A DNA stretch of 64,000 nucleotides, taken from Chryseobacterium soldanellicola (GTDB lineage: Bacteria; Bacteroidota; Bacteroidia; Flavobacteriales; Weeksellaceae). The notes under the pieces are model-generated. The model was given only the letters and a program-made list of their open reading frames with translations. It did not search any database and had not been told where the DNA came from. Location of the stretch: NCBI RefSeq assembly GCF_900100115.1, contig NZ_FNKL01000003.1, positions 310,001 to 374,000 on the forward strand. Direction: 5' to 3'. Positions 1-8,650 of this stretch are shown one piece after another. How positions within the stretch are numbered: position 1 is the stretch's first letter; each line of letters starts with the position of its first letter. A program made the position numbers and the translations under genes.

Positions 1-218
1 TCAGCGCAACAGGCTCTACAAGTGCTGCTTACGGCTCTGATTTCAGCCAAAATTCAGGATCGGGTAATAATCTTGCCAATGGCCCTTCCACCCTTACCAT
101 AACAGGAATTCCGAATACGGTTTCTCAGTTAAGATTCAGGATTACCGTAAAACATAATCAAACCGCTGCACAAGATGAATATTGGGTAGTTGATGATATT
201 AAACTAGTTGCTCCATAA
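1..218 (+). CDS. C-terminus of a secreted or surface protein (partial)
   Basis: The reading frame is open from base 3 and stops at 216-218; the start lies outside the window. The visible 71 residues are rich in Ser, Thr, Asn and Gly and end in 'DEYWVVDDIKLVAP'. This kind of W-V-DDI-x-L ending is typical of jelly-roll or carbohydrate-binding-like beta-sandwich domains of extracellular Bacteroidota proteins. No T9SS sorting domain follows it, so either the protein is exported another way or this domain is terminal. The gene is followed by a strong hairpin terminator. The function cannot be named from this fragment. Confidence 0.7.
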   Translation, partial: SATGSTSAAYGSDFSQNSGSGNNLANGPSTLTITGIPNTVSQLRFRITVKHNQTAAQDEYWVVDDIKLVAP

Positions 219-243
219 TACATTTTAATATTTGCTTTTAATA

Positions 244-276
244 AATCCCTGCTTACAAAACTAAGCAGGGATTTTA
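244..276. terminator. Hairpin terminator, likely bidirectional
   Basis: A 12-base stem (244-255 pairs with 262-273) encloses a 6-base loop and is followed by a T-rich stretch. It lies 25 bases after the stop of the left-edge gene and 45 bases beyond the stop of the convergent amylase gene. Confidence 0.85.
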
Positions 277-320
277 TTTTCAGTTTATAATTTTAATCAA
301 AATCTTATGGGCTGAGATTT

Positions 321-1670
321 TCATTTTTCAAAGACCGCAAAATCGGAAACTTTAAAATTAAAATCCTTTCCGTTATTGAAATCTCTTTTTGTCCCTTCAA
401 ATATATTTTTAAAAGTCCCTGAAAGGTTTTCGTCTTCAATACTGAAATTCACAGGCTCTTTTGACATATTTAAAACGACTAAAACCTCATTTTTTCCATT
501 TTTTCTAACATAAGCTAAAATTTTATCGTTGGCTGTCGTGTTGAGAAGATAAGTTGAAACATTTGTATCACCCCCTCTTAAAGCTGGATTTGAAGCTTTT
601 AGATTGAATAAAGTTTTATAAAAATCAGCCATTTGGTAAGTGTTTGTCCATTTTATGACATCTTTTTCAAAAAACTCTAATCTTTTCATATTAGGAAGCT
701 CCTGACCGGAATATAATAAAGGAATACCGTTCCAGGTTGCTGAAAAAACCGCCATTGGCTTTGCTATTACTCCGTATTTCTCATATTCTGTCCCGTTCCA
801 GGAATTTTCATCGTGGTTGGTGGTAAACCAGGCTCGCATTGAATTATCGCCGATTTTAGAATATTGTATCAAAAGATCTTTAAGCTCTTGAAGCGGCTCG
901 TTTTTTTTGTAATAATCTTCAGATTTATGCATCCATTTCCAGGAATAGCTTGCATCGAATATTTTCCCATATTCCGGGCTTTCTAATTCATCAAATTCTC
1001 CGATCCAGAAAAGTGGCTTTATTTTTTCAACTTCAGGACGCGCCTGTTGCCAGAAATCTACCTCAACCCAAGAAGCGAGATCACATCTGAAACCGTCGAT
1101 ATTTGTTTCCTGTATCCAGAATTTCATCGCATCGATCATTGCCTGGCGCATTTCCTGATTTTTATAATCCAATTCAATGATATCATCCATTCCGGAAGCC
1201 ACATGAAATTTGCCGCCGGTATCTTTTAGATAAAATTCGGGATGAGTTTTTGTCCAAACGTGATCCCATCCTGTATGGTTGGCTACCCAATCGATAATCA
1301 CTTTAAATCCCAATCTGTGAGCTTCATTTACCATATGCTTAAAGTCATTCAAAGTTCCGAATTCAGGATTGATGGAGGTATAGTCTGACGCTGCGTACTG
1401 ACTTCCCAGGCTTCCTTTTTTATTTTGCTGCGCAATCGGGGTGACAGGCATAAACCAAAGTGTTTTCACTCCCATTGATTTCAGTCTCGGCATTTCTTTT
1501 TCAAATGCTTTGAAGGTACCTTCTTTTGTATATTGTCGTACGTTTACTTCATAAATATTCGTTGTGTGCTTCCAGTCTTTCGGCAAATCCATAGTATTCT
1601 TATTTGTATTTTGAACGGTACAGGAAACAATTCCCAGACCAATTACGGCTAATAAAATTAACTTTTTCAT
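321..1670 (-). CDS. GH13 alpha-amylase family lipoprotein
   Basis: Probable periplasmic or surface alpha-glucan hydrolase. The start is the ATG at 1670; an in-frame TTG six codons upstream would only add residues before the signal peptide. A signal peptide with lipobox ends at Cys17 ('GLGIVSC'). The four GH13 signature regions are present in order: 'DWVANH' near residue 128, 'DGFRCD' with the nucleophile Asp near 197, 'GEFDE' with the acid/base Glu near 225, and 'NHDEN' with the third Asp near 287. At about 450 residues it is a compact single-catalytic-domain member with a short all-beta C-terminal domain. It stands alone, with no susC/susD genes beside it, so it is not part of a classic polysaccharide utilisation locus here. 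Exact substrate specificity is not determinable. Confidence 0.92.
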   Translation of the reverse strand: MKKLILLAVIGLGIVSCTVQNTNKNTMDLPKDWKHTTNIYEVNVRQYTKEGTFKAFEKEMPRLKSMGVKTLWFMPVTPIAQQNKKGSLGSQYAASDYTSINPEFGTLNDFKHMVNEAHRLGFKVIIDWVANHTGWDHVWTKTHPEFYLKDTGGKFHVASGMDDIIELDYKNQEMRQAMIDAMKFWIQETNIDGFRCDLASWVEVDFWQQARPEVEKIKPLFWIGEFDELESPEYGKIFDASYSWKWMHKSEDYYKKNEPLQELKDLLIQYSKIGDNSMRAWFTTNHDENSWNGTEYEKYGVIAKPMAVFSATWNGIPLLYSGQELPNMKRLEFFEKDVIKWTNTYQMADFYKTLFNLKASNPALRGGDTNVSTYLLNTTANDKILAYVRKNGKNEVLVVLNMSKEPVNFSIEDENLSGTFKNIFEGTKRDFNNGKDFNFKVSDFAVFEK

Positions 1671-1875
1671 TAATTTGATTTTAGACAAAAATAACGAATC
1701 GTGAGATAAGAGGGTGAATTGTCAATGGTGAATTTTGCTTTGCACGTGAATTTTAAGTGAAAATAGAGAAATAGTGGGCAAAAGTCATTGCTTCGTCGCT
1801 ACTGAACTAAGTTCGCAATGGCTTAAATTCTTTCTCAAAACAGAGTGTTAAATCGGCTGTGATAATTGAATGAAA

Positions 1876-1995
1876 GACAAATACCCTAGCCCCGATAGGA
1901 ACGGTTACCCCGCAGCCAGGAGTTGGAGAGTTTGAGGGTTCAGGTGTTGGAGCGCGTGGGGTGAGGAGTATGAGTGGATAGCGGGAAATAGCTCT
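1876..1995. repeat. Dispersed repeat family A, copy 1
   Basis: This lies in the 429-base gene-free stretch 1671-2099. It opens with 'CCTAGCCCCGAT' and closes with 'AGCGGGAAATAGCTC'. The same two end motifs bound copies at 19156-19234 and 27012-27098, with variable interiors. The rest of the gap holds only degenerate AT-rich sequence; no gene is seen in it. Confidence 0.75.
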
Positions 1996-2099
1996 TTAAA
2001 AATAAATAATGTGTAAGAAGTAATGTGTAATTAATAATCCAAAATCTGGAATAAAAAAAGCCCCGAATTAAAAATCCTGGGCTGTATATTTTTCAGATG

Positions 2100-2699
2100 T
2101 TATCTTTCATCGTCGTTATCTTCTTCATCTTCGAAAACATCGTCATCATAGTTTTCTTCTTCCTCATCATCGAAGCTTTCATCATCTTCGTCCGCGAAAT
2201 TACCGGTGCTTTCAAAATCATCTTCAAAAGTAAAATCATCATCCATTAAAGGCATTGCAGATTTCTTTTTACCTCCTGTACCGCTTCCGTTTTTGCTTGG
2301 CGCTTTCAAAGGTACGTTTCCGAATCTGTAGACTGTGATCGGATAATTGACCCCTTTTGTCTCGTCGATCACCTCAACAAGCTCACAGAAGAATTCCCAA
2401 AGATCAAGAAACCCGTACTGAAACTGCGCTTTATCCCCTGCATTTTCAAAGGCTTCATCGATATACACGTCCGACATAATTTCGCCATCACCATCGTCGC
2501 TCATATCTTCTAACGGAACACTTTTTACTATTGTACCGTCTTCTTCCAGCAAATTAAAGGCAGAAAGCTCGTCTCCCTGCAAGCTGAATGCACTTTTAAT
2601 TCCTAAGTGTAAGTTCCATAGCGTCTGTTTTCCTTTAACTTCGATATCTCGGAAAATATCTTCTTTCGCATCTAATATTACGCGGATTTTGTAAACCAT
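2100..2699 (-). CDS. Plasmid pRiA4b ORF-3-like family protein
   Basis: The start chosen is the ATG at 2699 ('MVYKIRVILD'), because this family normally begins at that strand; an upstream TTG at 2753 would add 18 unrelated residues. The N-terminal 125 residues match the PRiA4_ORF3 fold: an opening beta-strand, 'TLWNLHLGIKSAF', and later 'YGFLDLWEFFCELVEV'. The last 40 residues are an extremely acidic tail of Asp/Glu runs, which may keep the protein soluble or mediate charge contacts. The molecular role of this family is unknown; some members are encoded on plasmids or transposons. It stands alone between the amylase and the sensor kinase gene. Confidence 0.8.
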   Translation of the reverse strand: MVYKIRVILDAKEDIFRDIEVKGKQTLWNLHLGIKSAFSLQGDELSAFNLLEEDGTIVKSVPLEDMSDDGDGEIMSDVYIDEAFENAGDKAQFQYGFLDLWEFFCELVEVIDETKGVNYPITVYRFGNVPLKAPSKNGSGTGGKKKSAMPLMDDDFTFEDDFESTGNFADEDDESFDDEEEENYDDDVFEDEEDNDDER

Positions 2700-2830
2700 A
2701 TCAGTTTTTAAATTACTTTTTGCCTTAATTATTATGATAAATTTCTGTTGCAAATATAAAATAAATGAGATGTGACAAAAAAATATTTATGGATTTTTTA
2801 AAATATTTTTTTTTCTTACATTTTGCAAAA

Positions 2831-3862
2831 TTATTTACTTTTTTCAAGCATAAAACTAAATTTCGTCCCTTCGAGGTAGACGCTCTCTACTGTAATGTTT
2901 TCGTTATGGGCTTCAAGAATATGCTTTACAATCGCCAAACCGAGCCCTGAGCCTCCTTCACGTCTGCTTCGGCTGGTTTCCACGCGGTAAAATCTTTCAA
3001 AAATCCTGGGCAGAATTTCAGATTTTATTCCCATTCCGTTATCTATGACTTCAATGAGCACTTTATTTTTGAGAATGCTTGTTTTAACGACCACTTTGGC
3101 TTCCTGCCGGTTTGCGTAATGAATGGCATTAGAAATTAAATTGATAAAAACCTGTGAGATTTTCTGTTTGTCAGCATCCACAAAAATCTGCGGGTGTAAA
3201 GTTTGTATCTGTAAAGTTGTGTTGCGTTTTTCGGCTTCAAGATCGAGCAGATCGAAGATTTCTTTAACCAGAAGATTGACATCAAATCTTGAAACGGTAA
3301 GGTTGATTTCCCCGGCTTCAAGCCTATTGATCATATCTAAATCGGTCACAATGGCAATTAAGCGTTCCACGGAAGTATCAATTCTCTCCAGATATTTGTC
3401 ACGAATGGTCATATTATCGACCCCGCCATCTCTTAAGGTCTCAACATATCCCTGAATGGAAAATAATGGTGTTTTAAGCTCGTGAGAAACATTTCCTATA
3501 TATTCCTTACGGTAGCTTTCCATTTCTTTCATCATGTCGATTTCTGTTACCTGCTGCTGATTGAGATCAGAAAATCTTTCTCCCAATTCTTTGATGGTAA
3601 TATTTTCATCGTTGTCATGCACGATTTCCTGAGGTAAAATCTGTGAAAGGCCACGAACCTGCTTTTTGGCATAATAATTAAAAAGCAGCTCTAAAACCAC
3701 ATAATTAATGACAAAAATAAGGACAAGACAGATGAATAAGCCAATCTTAAAGAAAGGTGTTCTGTAATAAATATCCTTCAATGAATCAAAAATGATGACC
3801 AGAAGGAACATCACCAATGTCAAGAGACATGATGCTACGAGGGTAAGCCTGTAAAATTTCAA
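2831..3862 (-). CDS. Sensor histidine kinase, PhoR-like
   Basis: Inner-membrane sensor kinase. The frame opens at a TTG at 3862 with a stop (TAA at 3875-3877) just upstream and no ATG before codon 18, so either TTG is the start or the protein begins at the ATG at 3811 and loses half of its first membrane segment. Two membrane segments lie near residues 6-26 and 39-60 with only a short loop between them, so there is no large periplasmic sensor domain. The HisKA domain has 'GNVSHELKTPL' with the phospho-acceptor His; the ATPase domain has the N box ('NLISNAIHYA'), 'DNGMGI' and 'GGSGLGLAIVKHI'. It follows its response regulator gene by 47 bases, in one operon. Signal unknown. Confidence 0.9.
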   Translation of the reverse strand: MKFYRLTLVASCLLTLVMFLLVIIFDSLKDIYYRTPFFKIGLFICLVLIFVINYVVLELLFNYYAKKQVRGLSQILPQEIVHDNDENITIKELGERFSDLNQQQVTEIDMMKEMESYRKEYIGNVSHELKTPLFSIQGYVETLRDGGVDNMTIRDKYLERIDTSVERLIAIVTDLDMINRLEAGEINLTVSRFDVNLLVKEIFDLLDLEAEKRNTTLQIQTLHPQIFVDADKQKISQVFINLISNAIHYANRQEAKVVVKTSILKNKVLIEVIDNGMGIKSEILPRIFERFYRVETSRSRREGGSGLGLAIVKHILEAHNENITVESVYLEGTKFSFMLEKSK

Positions 3863-3909
3863 TTTTACAAAATTTTATGGGTTATAAGGTAAAGGTAGGA
3901 TTTTTTTAA

Positions 3910-4587
3910 TTAAACGATCAGCTTATATCCTATTCCTTTTAACGTCTGAATGGTATTGATTCCCAATTTTTCTCTCAACCTTCTGATATGCACGTCGATC
4001 GTTCTTTCTCCTACAATTACGTCATTTCCCCAAACTTTCTCAAGAATTTCTTCTCTTTTGAACACTTTTTCGGTATTTGAAGCTAATAGATAAAGAAGAT
4101 CGAATTCTTTTTTCGGAAGTAAAAACTGCTGTCCGGCTTTAGAAACTCTGAAATTATCTTTATCAATTACCAAATCCCCGATTTCGATTAATTTAGCATT
4201 ATCAGAAACCTGAGAAGTCAGTTGTAATAAAGCATTAACTTTAGAAATAAGAATTTTCGGTTTGATGAGTTTTACAATGTAATCGTTTGCTCCCGCCTGG
4301 AAACCTGCTAATTGAGAAAACTCTTCACTTCTTGCGGAAAGGAAAACGATAAGTGTTTTTTGAAGTTCTTTCACTTTACGAAGCTCCTGACAAGTCTCGA
4401 TACCGTCTTTTTCCGGCATCATTACGTCTAACAGTATAAGATCAGGGACAATTTCTTTGGCTTTTTCGATACCTTCGTTACCGTTTGTGGCTGTGTAGAT
4501 GTCGTAGCCTTCTTTTTCTAAATTGTAAGACAGAATCTCTAAAATATCCAGTTCGTCGTCTATTAAGAGTATTTTCTTTTGATTCAT
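3910..4587 (-). CDS. OmpR/PhoB-family response regulator
   Basis: DNA-binding partner of the following kinase. It has an N-terminal receiver domain (residues about 1-120) with the acidic pair 'DDE' near residue 11 and the phospho-acceptor Asp in 'LILLDVMMP', and a C-terminal winged helix ('VGERTIDVHIRRLREKLG', 'TLKGIGYKL'). ATG start at 4587. Odd feature: the conserved Lys-Pro of the receiver is Lys-Leu here ('ANDYIVKLIKP'), so the usual Pro after the switch Lys is missing, although another Lys-Pro follows three residues later. It is divergent from the TonB receptor gene across 187 bases containing TTAACA-like repeats. PhoB-like by architecture; a link to phosphate is not proven. Confidence 0.92.
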   Translation of the reverse strand: MNQKKILLIDDELDILEILSYNLEKEGYDIYTATNGNEGIEKAKEIVPDLILLDVMMPEKDGIETCQELRKVKELQKTLIVFLSARSEEFSQLAGFQAGANDYIVKLIKPKILISKVNALLQLTSQVSDNAKLIEIGDLVIDKDNFRVSKAGQQFLLPKKEFDLLYLLASNTEKVFKREEILEKVWGNDVIVGERTIDVHIRRLREKLGINTIQTLKGIGYKLIV

Positions 4588-4631
4588 TTTTAATTTTTAC
4601 GAGTCAAAGTTAATAATTTTTAAAGCACAGT

Positions 4632-4697
4632 TTAACAAAACGGTTATCGTTCACATAAAGTTAACAATAATATCGTTTTGTTAATATATAGTTAAGG
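4632..4697. promoter_or_regulatory. Possible OmpR-family binding region (TTAACA-like repeats)
   Basis: The divergent spacer between the response regulator and the TonB receptor holds TTAACA at 4632 and 4661, TTCACA at 4650, TTAATA at 4681 and TTAAGG at 4692. Two neighbouring pairs (4650/4661 and 4681/4692) are 11 bases apart, the spacing typical of tandem half-sites bound by OmpR/PhoB-type regulators. AT-rich sequence makes chance matches likely, so this is tentative. Confidence 0.3.
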
Positions 4698-4740
4698 AAA
4701 ATTTAAATTTCGCTAAACTATATTCACCATTAATGTTTCA

Positions 4741-4748
4741 TTCCTTTG
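4741..4748 (+). promoter_or_regulatory. Possible -7 element for the TonB receptor gene
   Basis: 'TTCCTTTG' fits TAnnTTTG in all but one fixed base. It lies downstream of the first ATG (4733) but upstream of the second (4775), which supports the later start. No clear TTG was found at the expected distance upstream. Confidence 0.35.
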
Positions 4749-4774
4749 CACCGAAAGAATATAGTAAAAAAGAA

Positions 4775-7243
4775 ATGAATTTTAGAAAACTGAGTATCGC
4801 GGTTTTGTTTTTGACAACATCAGGAACTGTACTTTACGCTCAAGAAACCAAAAAGGATTCTGTTAAGAACGAAAAGAAGATTGAAGGTGTAGTAATCAAA
4901 GGATCCACTAAAAAAGGAACTGAGGCCAACCTTATCAACTTACAAAAGAAATCTGTAGAAGTAATAGAACGTGTAGGTTCTGTACAGCTTGCCAAACAAG
5001 GTGTAGGAGATGCTGCAACGGCTGTAACGAAAGCTACCGGAACAATAAAGCAGGAAGGAAGCGGGCAGATCTTCGTAAGAGGTCTTGGTGACAGATATAA
5101 CAGCACAACCTTAAACGGGTTGCCAATCCCGTCAGATGATCCGGAAAACAGAAACATCGATCTTTCGATTTTCAAAACTTCAATGATCGAGTATATTTCA
5201 CTGGATAAAATTTATAATCCGAAAATGCTTGGTGACTTTGGTGGAGCAAGCATAAGCATTGTTTCTAAAGAACATACAGGAAAGCCTTATTTCAAAATAG
5301 GTTTGGGAAGCAGCATCAATCTTCAGACTTTTGACAACAATAACTTCAAGGTACAGGATGGAGCTCCGGGATTCTTCGGATTCAAAGAAACTAAATTCAT
5401 TAAAGGAAATCCTTATCAAACGTATCCTTTTACCTCAAAATGGAATTTCAAAAATGCTGACAACCCATTTAATACAGATATGAATATTGAAGGAGGCGCA
5501 AGCTTCGGAAAATTCTCTTTGTTTGGATATGCAGGATTTGAAAACTCTTACGAATACAGTAAAGGACAGGAAGGATTCTACTTCGCAGATAATACACCAA
5601 ACAAAAAGTTTGATGTTGAACGTTCTAAATATAAGACAAATACAACAGCGTTAATTAATTTAGGATATAAATTCAACGCTAATAATAAAATTAACTTCAC
5701 TTCAAATTTCATCCACTCTTCTGATCAGACGGCTAAAATATTCACAGGATATTCTTATGATGTCGATAAAAATGTGATCATCAACAGAGGAGACAACAAA
5801 ATTACAAGTACTTGGATCAACCAGTTATTCGGTACTCATAAGTTGGGTGAAACTTGGAATGCTGATTGGGCAGTTGGGCACAATATGCTAAACAGCAAAA
5901 GACCTGATCGTATGCAGAATACAATTGATGCTACAACAATGCAGCTTATTACAGGAAGTGCGATCAATAACCACAGATATTTTGATGAGCTAAAAGACAA
6001 TACGGTTTTGGGTCACGCTTATTTATCTAAAACTTTAGACAAATTTAAAATTACGGTAGGATACGACGGGCAGTACAAGGACAGAAAATTCGACAATACA
6101 ACGATTGGGATGAACTTCAGCCTTTCGCCTCAGGTAGATCCTAATAATATTGATGGCTTTATCAATGCTTCTAATAACGGGTTATTCTCTTATCAGACAT
6201 TCCAGCCGAGCACAAACTTGTTCAAGCCTTTCTATTTTAATGTGAAGCAAAATATTCAGTCTGGGTTTGCCAATGTAGACATTAACCTTACTGATAAATT
6301 TGTAGTGCAGGTTGGCGGTCGTTTCGATTACATCGATATGCAGCTGAAGTGGTTTGATGCTGTTTTACAGGATGGTAAAAAGAACAAGCAGTACAACAAA
6401 TTCTTACCAGCTTTGAATGCTAAATACAGTCTTAGCGACAAACAAAACTTAAGATTATCTTTCTCTAAAACATATACTCTGCCTCAGGCCAAAGAACTTT
6501 CTCCGATTGCATATTATGATGTAACTACGAACGTTTACGGTAACCAGGATCTTACTCCTTCTGATAACTATAATGCAGATTTAAAATGGGAATTCTTTCC
6601 TAAATCCGGTGAGTTGATTTCAGTAGCAGCTTTCGGAAAATATATTCAGAATCCAATTGCAAGAACTACCTACGCAAGTTCTGCACCAAGTGATATGACT
6701 TATTTTAACCTTTCGGATTATGGATATATCGTAGGCGCTGAAGTAGAGGTAAGAAAAGATATTTATTCTTGGAGCAATTCAAAAATCTATACTTTCATCA
6801 ACGGAACGTATATGCATTCTGAGCAGAAGTTTAAATCTGAAGATCAAATAGCAAAGGAAAATCACGGTAAAAGGGTTGTCTTTTCTAATCCTAAAGCTGA
6901 CCTTCAGGGAGCTGCAGATTTCATTGCCAACGTAAACTTAGGGTACAACTACAAATGGAATAACAACTTAAACAGCTTAGACTTTGTAGTCGTTTATTCT
7001 CACATCGGGAAAAACCTTTATTCTGTAGGAACTACAGATATCGGAAACTTCTACGAAGCAGCAAGACATCTTTTAGACCTAAACCTAAACTTTACATTAG
7101 ACAAAATAGGAATCGGTATTTCTGCTAAAAACCTGATCAATCCTCACAATAAAATAGAGCAGGAAAACAAAACTGCAACCCTTATCAACAGAGACTACAC
7201 AATGGGTCGTCAAGTTGGATTAAACTTATCATACAAATTTTAA
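4775..7243 (+). CDS. TonB-dependent outer-membrane receptor
   Basis: Energy-coupled outer-membrane transporter of about 822 residues. The ATG at 4775 is preferred over the one at 4733 because the signal peptide starts there ('MNFRKLSIAVLFLTTSG') and a -7-like element lies between the two. After cleavage near 'LYAQE' comes a plug domain with 'GSGQIFVRGLGDRYNSTTLN' near residue 105, followed by a 22-strand barrel ending in the aromatic 'QVGLNLSYKF'. There is no carboxypeptidase-like N-terminal extension as in SusC. It is followed after 24 bases by a surface lipoprotein gene, a receptor-lipoprotein arrangement typical of Bacteroidota uptake systems. The adjacent divergent PhoB-like system may regulate it. 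Substrate unknown. Confidence 0.9.
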   Translation: MNFRKLSIAVLFLTTSGTVLYAQETKKDSVKNEKKIEGVVIKGSTKKGTEANLINLQKKSVEVIERVGSVQLAKQGVGDAATAVTKATGTIKQEGSGQIFVRGLGDRYNSTTLNGLPIPSDDPENRNIDLSIFKTSMIEYISLDKIYNPKMLGDFGGASISIVSKEHTGKPYFKIGLGSSINLQTFDNNNFKVQDGAPGFFGFKETKFIKGNPYQTYPFTSKWNFKNADNPFNTDMNIEGGASFGKFSLFGYAGFENSYEYSKGQEGFYFADNTPNKKFDVERSKYKTNTTALINLGYKFNANNKINFTSNFIHSSDQTAKIFTGYSYDVDKNVIINRGDNKITSTWINQLFGTHKLGETWNADWAVGHNMLNSKRPDRMQNTIDATTMQLITGSAINNHRYFDELKDNTVLGHAYLSKTLDKFKITVGYDGQYKDRKFDNTTIGMNFSLSPQVDPNNIDGFINASNNGLFSYQTFQPSTNLFKPFYFNVKQNIQSGFANVDINLTDKFVVQVGGRFDYIDMQLKWFDAVLQDGKKNKQYNKFLPALNAKYSLSDKQNLRLSFSKTYTLPQAKELSPIAYYDVTTNVYGNQDLTPSDNYNADLKWEFFPKSGELISVAAFGKYIQNPIARTTYASSAPSDMTYFNLSDYGYIVGAEVEVRKDIYSWSNSKIYTFINGTYMHSEQKFKSEDQIAKENHGKRVVFSNPKADLQGAADFIANVNLGYNYKWNNNLNSLDFVVVYSHIGKNLYSVGTTDIGNFYEAARHLLDLNLNFTLDKIGIGISAKNLINPHNKIEQENKTATLINRDYTMGRQVGLNLSYKF

Positions 7244-7267
7244 TATAATTTAAATCTAATAATAGTT

Positions 7268-8479
7268 ATGAAAAAGACATTTTTTAAAGCTGCTCTTTTC
7301 TTATCATTAGCTGCGGCATTTTCATCTACCGCAATCTCTTGTAGCAACGATGATGATGAAACAGAAAACACAACATCATCTGTAGATCCTAGTAACTTTC
7401 AAGGAAAAATCGCTGCAGGAACTACTGTAACTTTAGATCCGACAAAAGTATATACAATCACCGGAAGAGTTTTAGTGGAAAGCGGTGCAAACCTTATCAT
7501 CCCTGCAGGTACAAGAATCACTGTAGCGGAAGGTGCAAATTATCTTATCGTAGACAGAGGTGGTAAGCTTTTCATCAACGGTACAGCTTCTAGCCCTGTT
7601 GTATTTGAAGGTACTACTCACAAGCAAGGTCACTGGGGAGGAATCGTACTTTTAGGTAACGCTCCATCAAACAGAAGTGCTGCGGGAACTTCTACTTCGG
7701 AATTAGGTGATTTAACGTACGGAGGTACTGATAATAACGATAACTCCGGTGTTATTAAATATGTTGTAATCAAAGACAGCGGTTTCAAATATAACCCTGA
7801 AAAAGAATTCAACGGACTTTCTTTATTCGGTGTTGGTAGCGGAACGACGATCTCTTATGTATACGTAACTGACGGTGCTGATGATGGCGTTGAATGTTTC
7901 GGTGGTAGCCCGAATGTAGACCACATCGTAGTAACAGGAGTTGGAGATGACGGTTTTGACTGGACTGAAGGGTACAAAGGAAATGCTAGCTTCTTATATG
8001 TTGCCAGAAAAAAACAATATCAGAATAATACTGAGCCTGGAAACAGAGGTATTGAAGCTGATACTCAGGATACAAACCCTAATACCACTTTCGGAAACGG
8101 AGCTTCTAACCCTATGATCACCAATGCTACTTTCTTAGGAAATACTTCTGGTGCAGAATCTCAAGGTTTAAAAGTAAGAGCCGGATCAAACGGTCAGTTT
8201 GACAACATCGTTTTAGCAAACTACACTACAGGTTTAGATCTTGAAACAGACAGAACTTTAACTTGGTTCCAAGGTGGTTCTTATGTTAAAAACGTAAGAT
8301 TCGTAAACGTTACCACTAAATCTAAAGCTAAAAATACTGCTGGTACAGCTGTAGATATTACTGGAATTTATACTGAAAACGCATCTGCATTAGGTGCCGG
8401 AAGCGGAACTGCTTTGCCAGATTGGGCAAAAGGCTGGACTGGCTTATCGAGCTACGACGTTGCAGATTCTATGAATTAA
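7268..8479 (+). CDS. Surface lipoprotein, beta-helix-like
   Basis: Lipoprotein of 403 residues. The signal peptide ends in a lipobox with Cys25 ('SSTAISC'), followed by an acidic 'SNDDDETE' stretch of the kind associated with export of lipoproteins to the cell surface in Bacteroidota. The mature part is a glycine-rich all-beta sequence with recurring turns ('GRVLVESGANLIIPAGTRI', 'GGKLFINGTASSPVVFEG'), suggesting a right-handed parallel beta-helix. It probably acts with the TonB receptor 24 bases upstream as its ligand-binding partner. Genes like this recur next to this receptor class in flavobacteria but lack a firm function. A strong terminator follows, closing a two-gene operon. Confidence 0.8.
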   Translation: MKKTFFKAALFLSLAAAFSSTAISCSNDDDETENTTSSVDPSNFQGKIAAGTTVTLDPTKVYTITGRVLVESGANLIIPAGTRITVAEGANYLIVDRGGKLFINGTASSPVVFEGTTHKQGHWGGIVLLGNAPSNRSAAGTSTSELGDLTYGGTDNNDNSGVIKYVVIKDSGFKYNPEKEFNGLSLFGVGSGTTISYVYVTDGADDGVECFGGSPNVDHIVVTGVGDDGFDWTEGYKGNASFLYVARKKQYQNNTEPGNRGIEADTQDTNPNTTFGNGASNPMITNATFLGNTSGAESQGLKVRAGSNGQFDNIVLANYTTGLDLETDRTLTWFQGGSYVKNVRFVNVTTKSKAKNTAGTAVDITGIYTENASALGAGSGTALPDWAKGWTGLSSYDVADSMN

Positions 8480-8510
8480 GATAGTAATTAGTTTCTTCAT
8501 ATTCAAATTG

Positions 8511-8549
8511 AAAACACCCTCGGAAATTGATTTTCCGAGGGTGTTTTAT
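8511..8549 (+). terminator. Rho-independent terminator
   Basis: A 16-base stem (8511-8526 with 8532-8547) holds the GC core 'CACCCTCGGAAA' and runs into T residues. It ends the receptor-lipoprotein operon and faces the convergent hemL gene. Confidence 0.9.
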
Positions 8550-8650
8550 TATTGAAAAACCATCTGTGAAATTTAATTTTTAACTTTCATTAAAATAAAA
8601 AAGGACGAAGCTTTAAACCTCATCCTTTGTATATTTTATATTTTTTAATG

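Noticed and set aside
4733..4774. Upstream ATG of the TonB receptor as the true start
   Set aside because: It would put 14 residues before the signal peptide and lies upstream of the best -7 element; the ATG at 4775 fits better.
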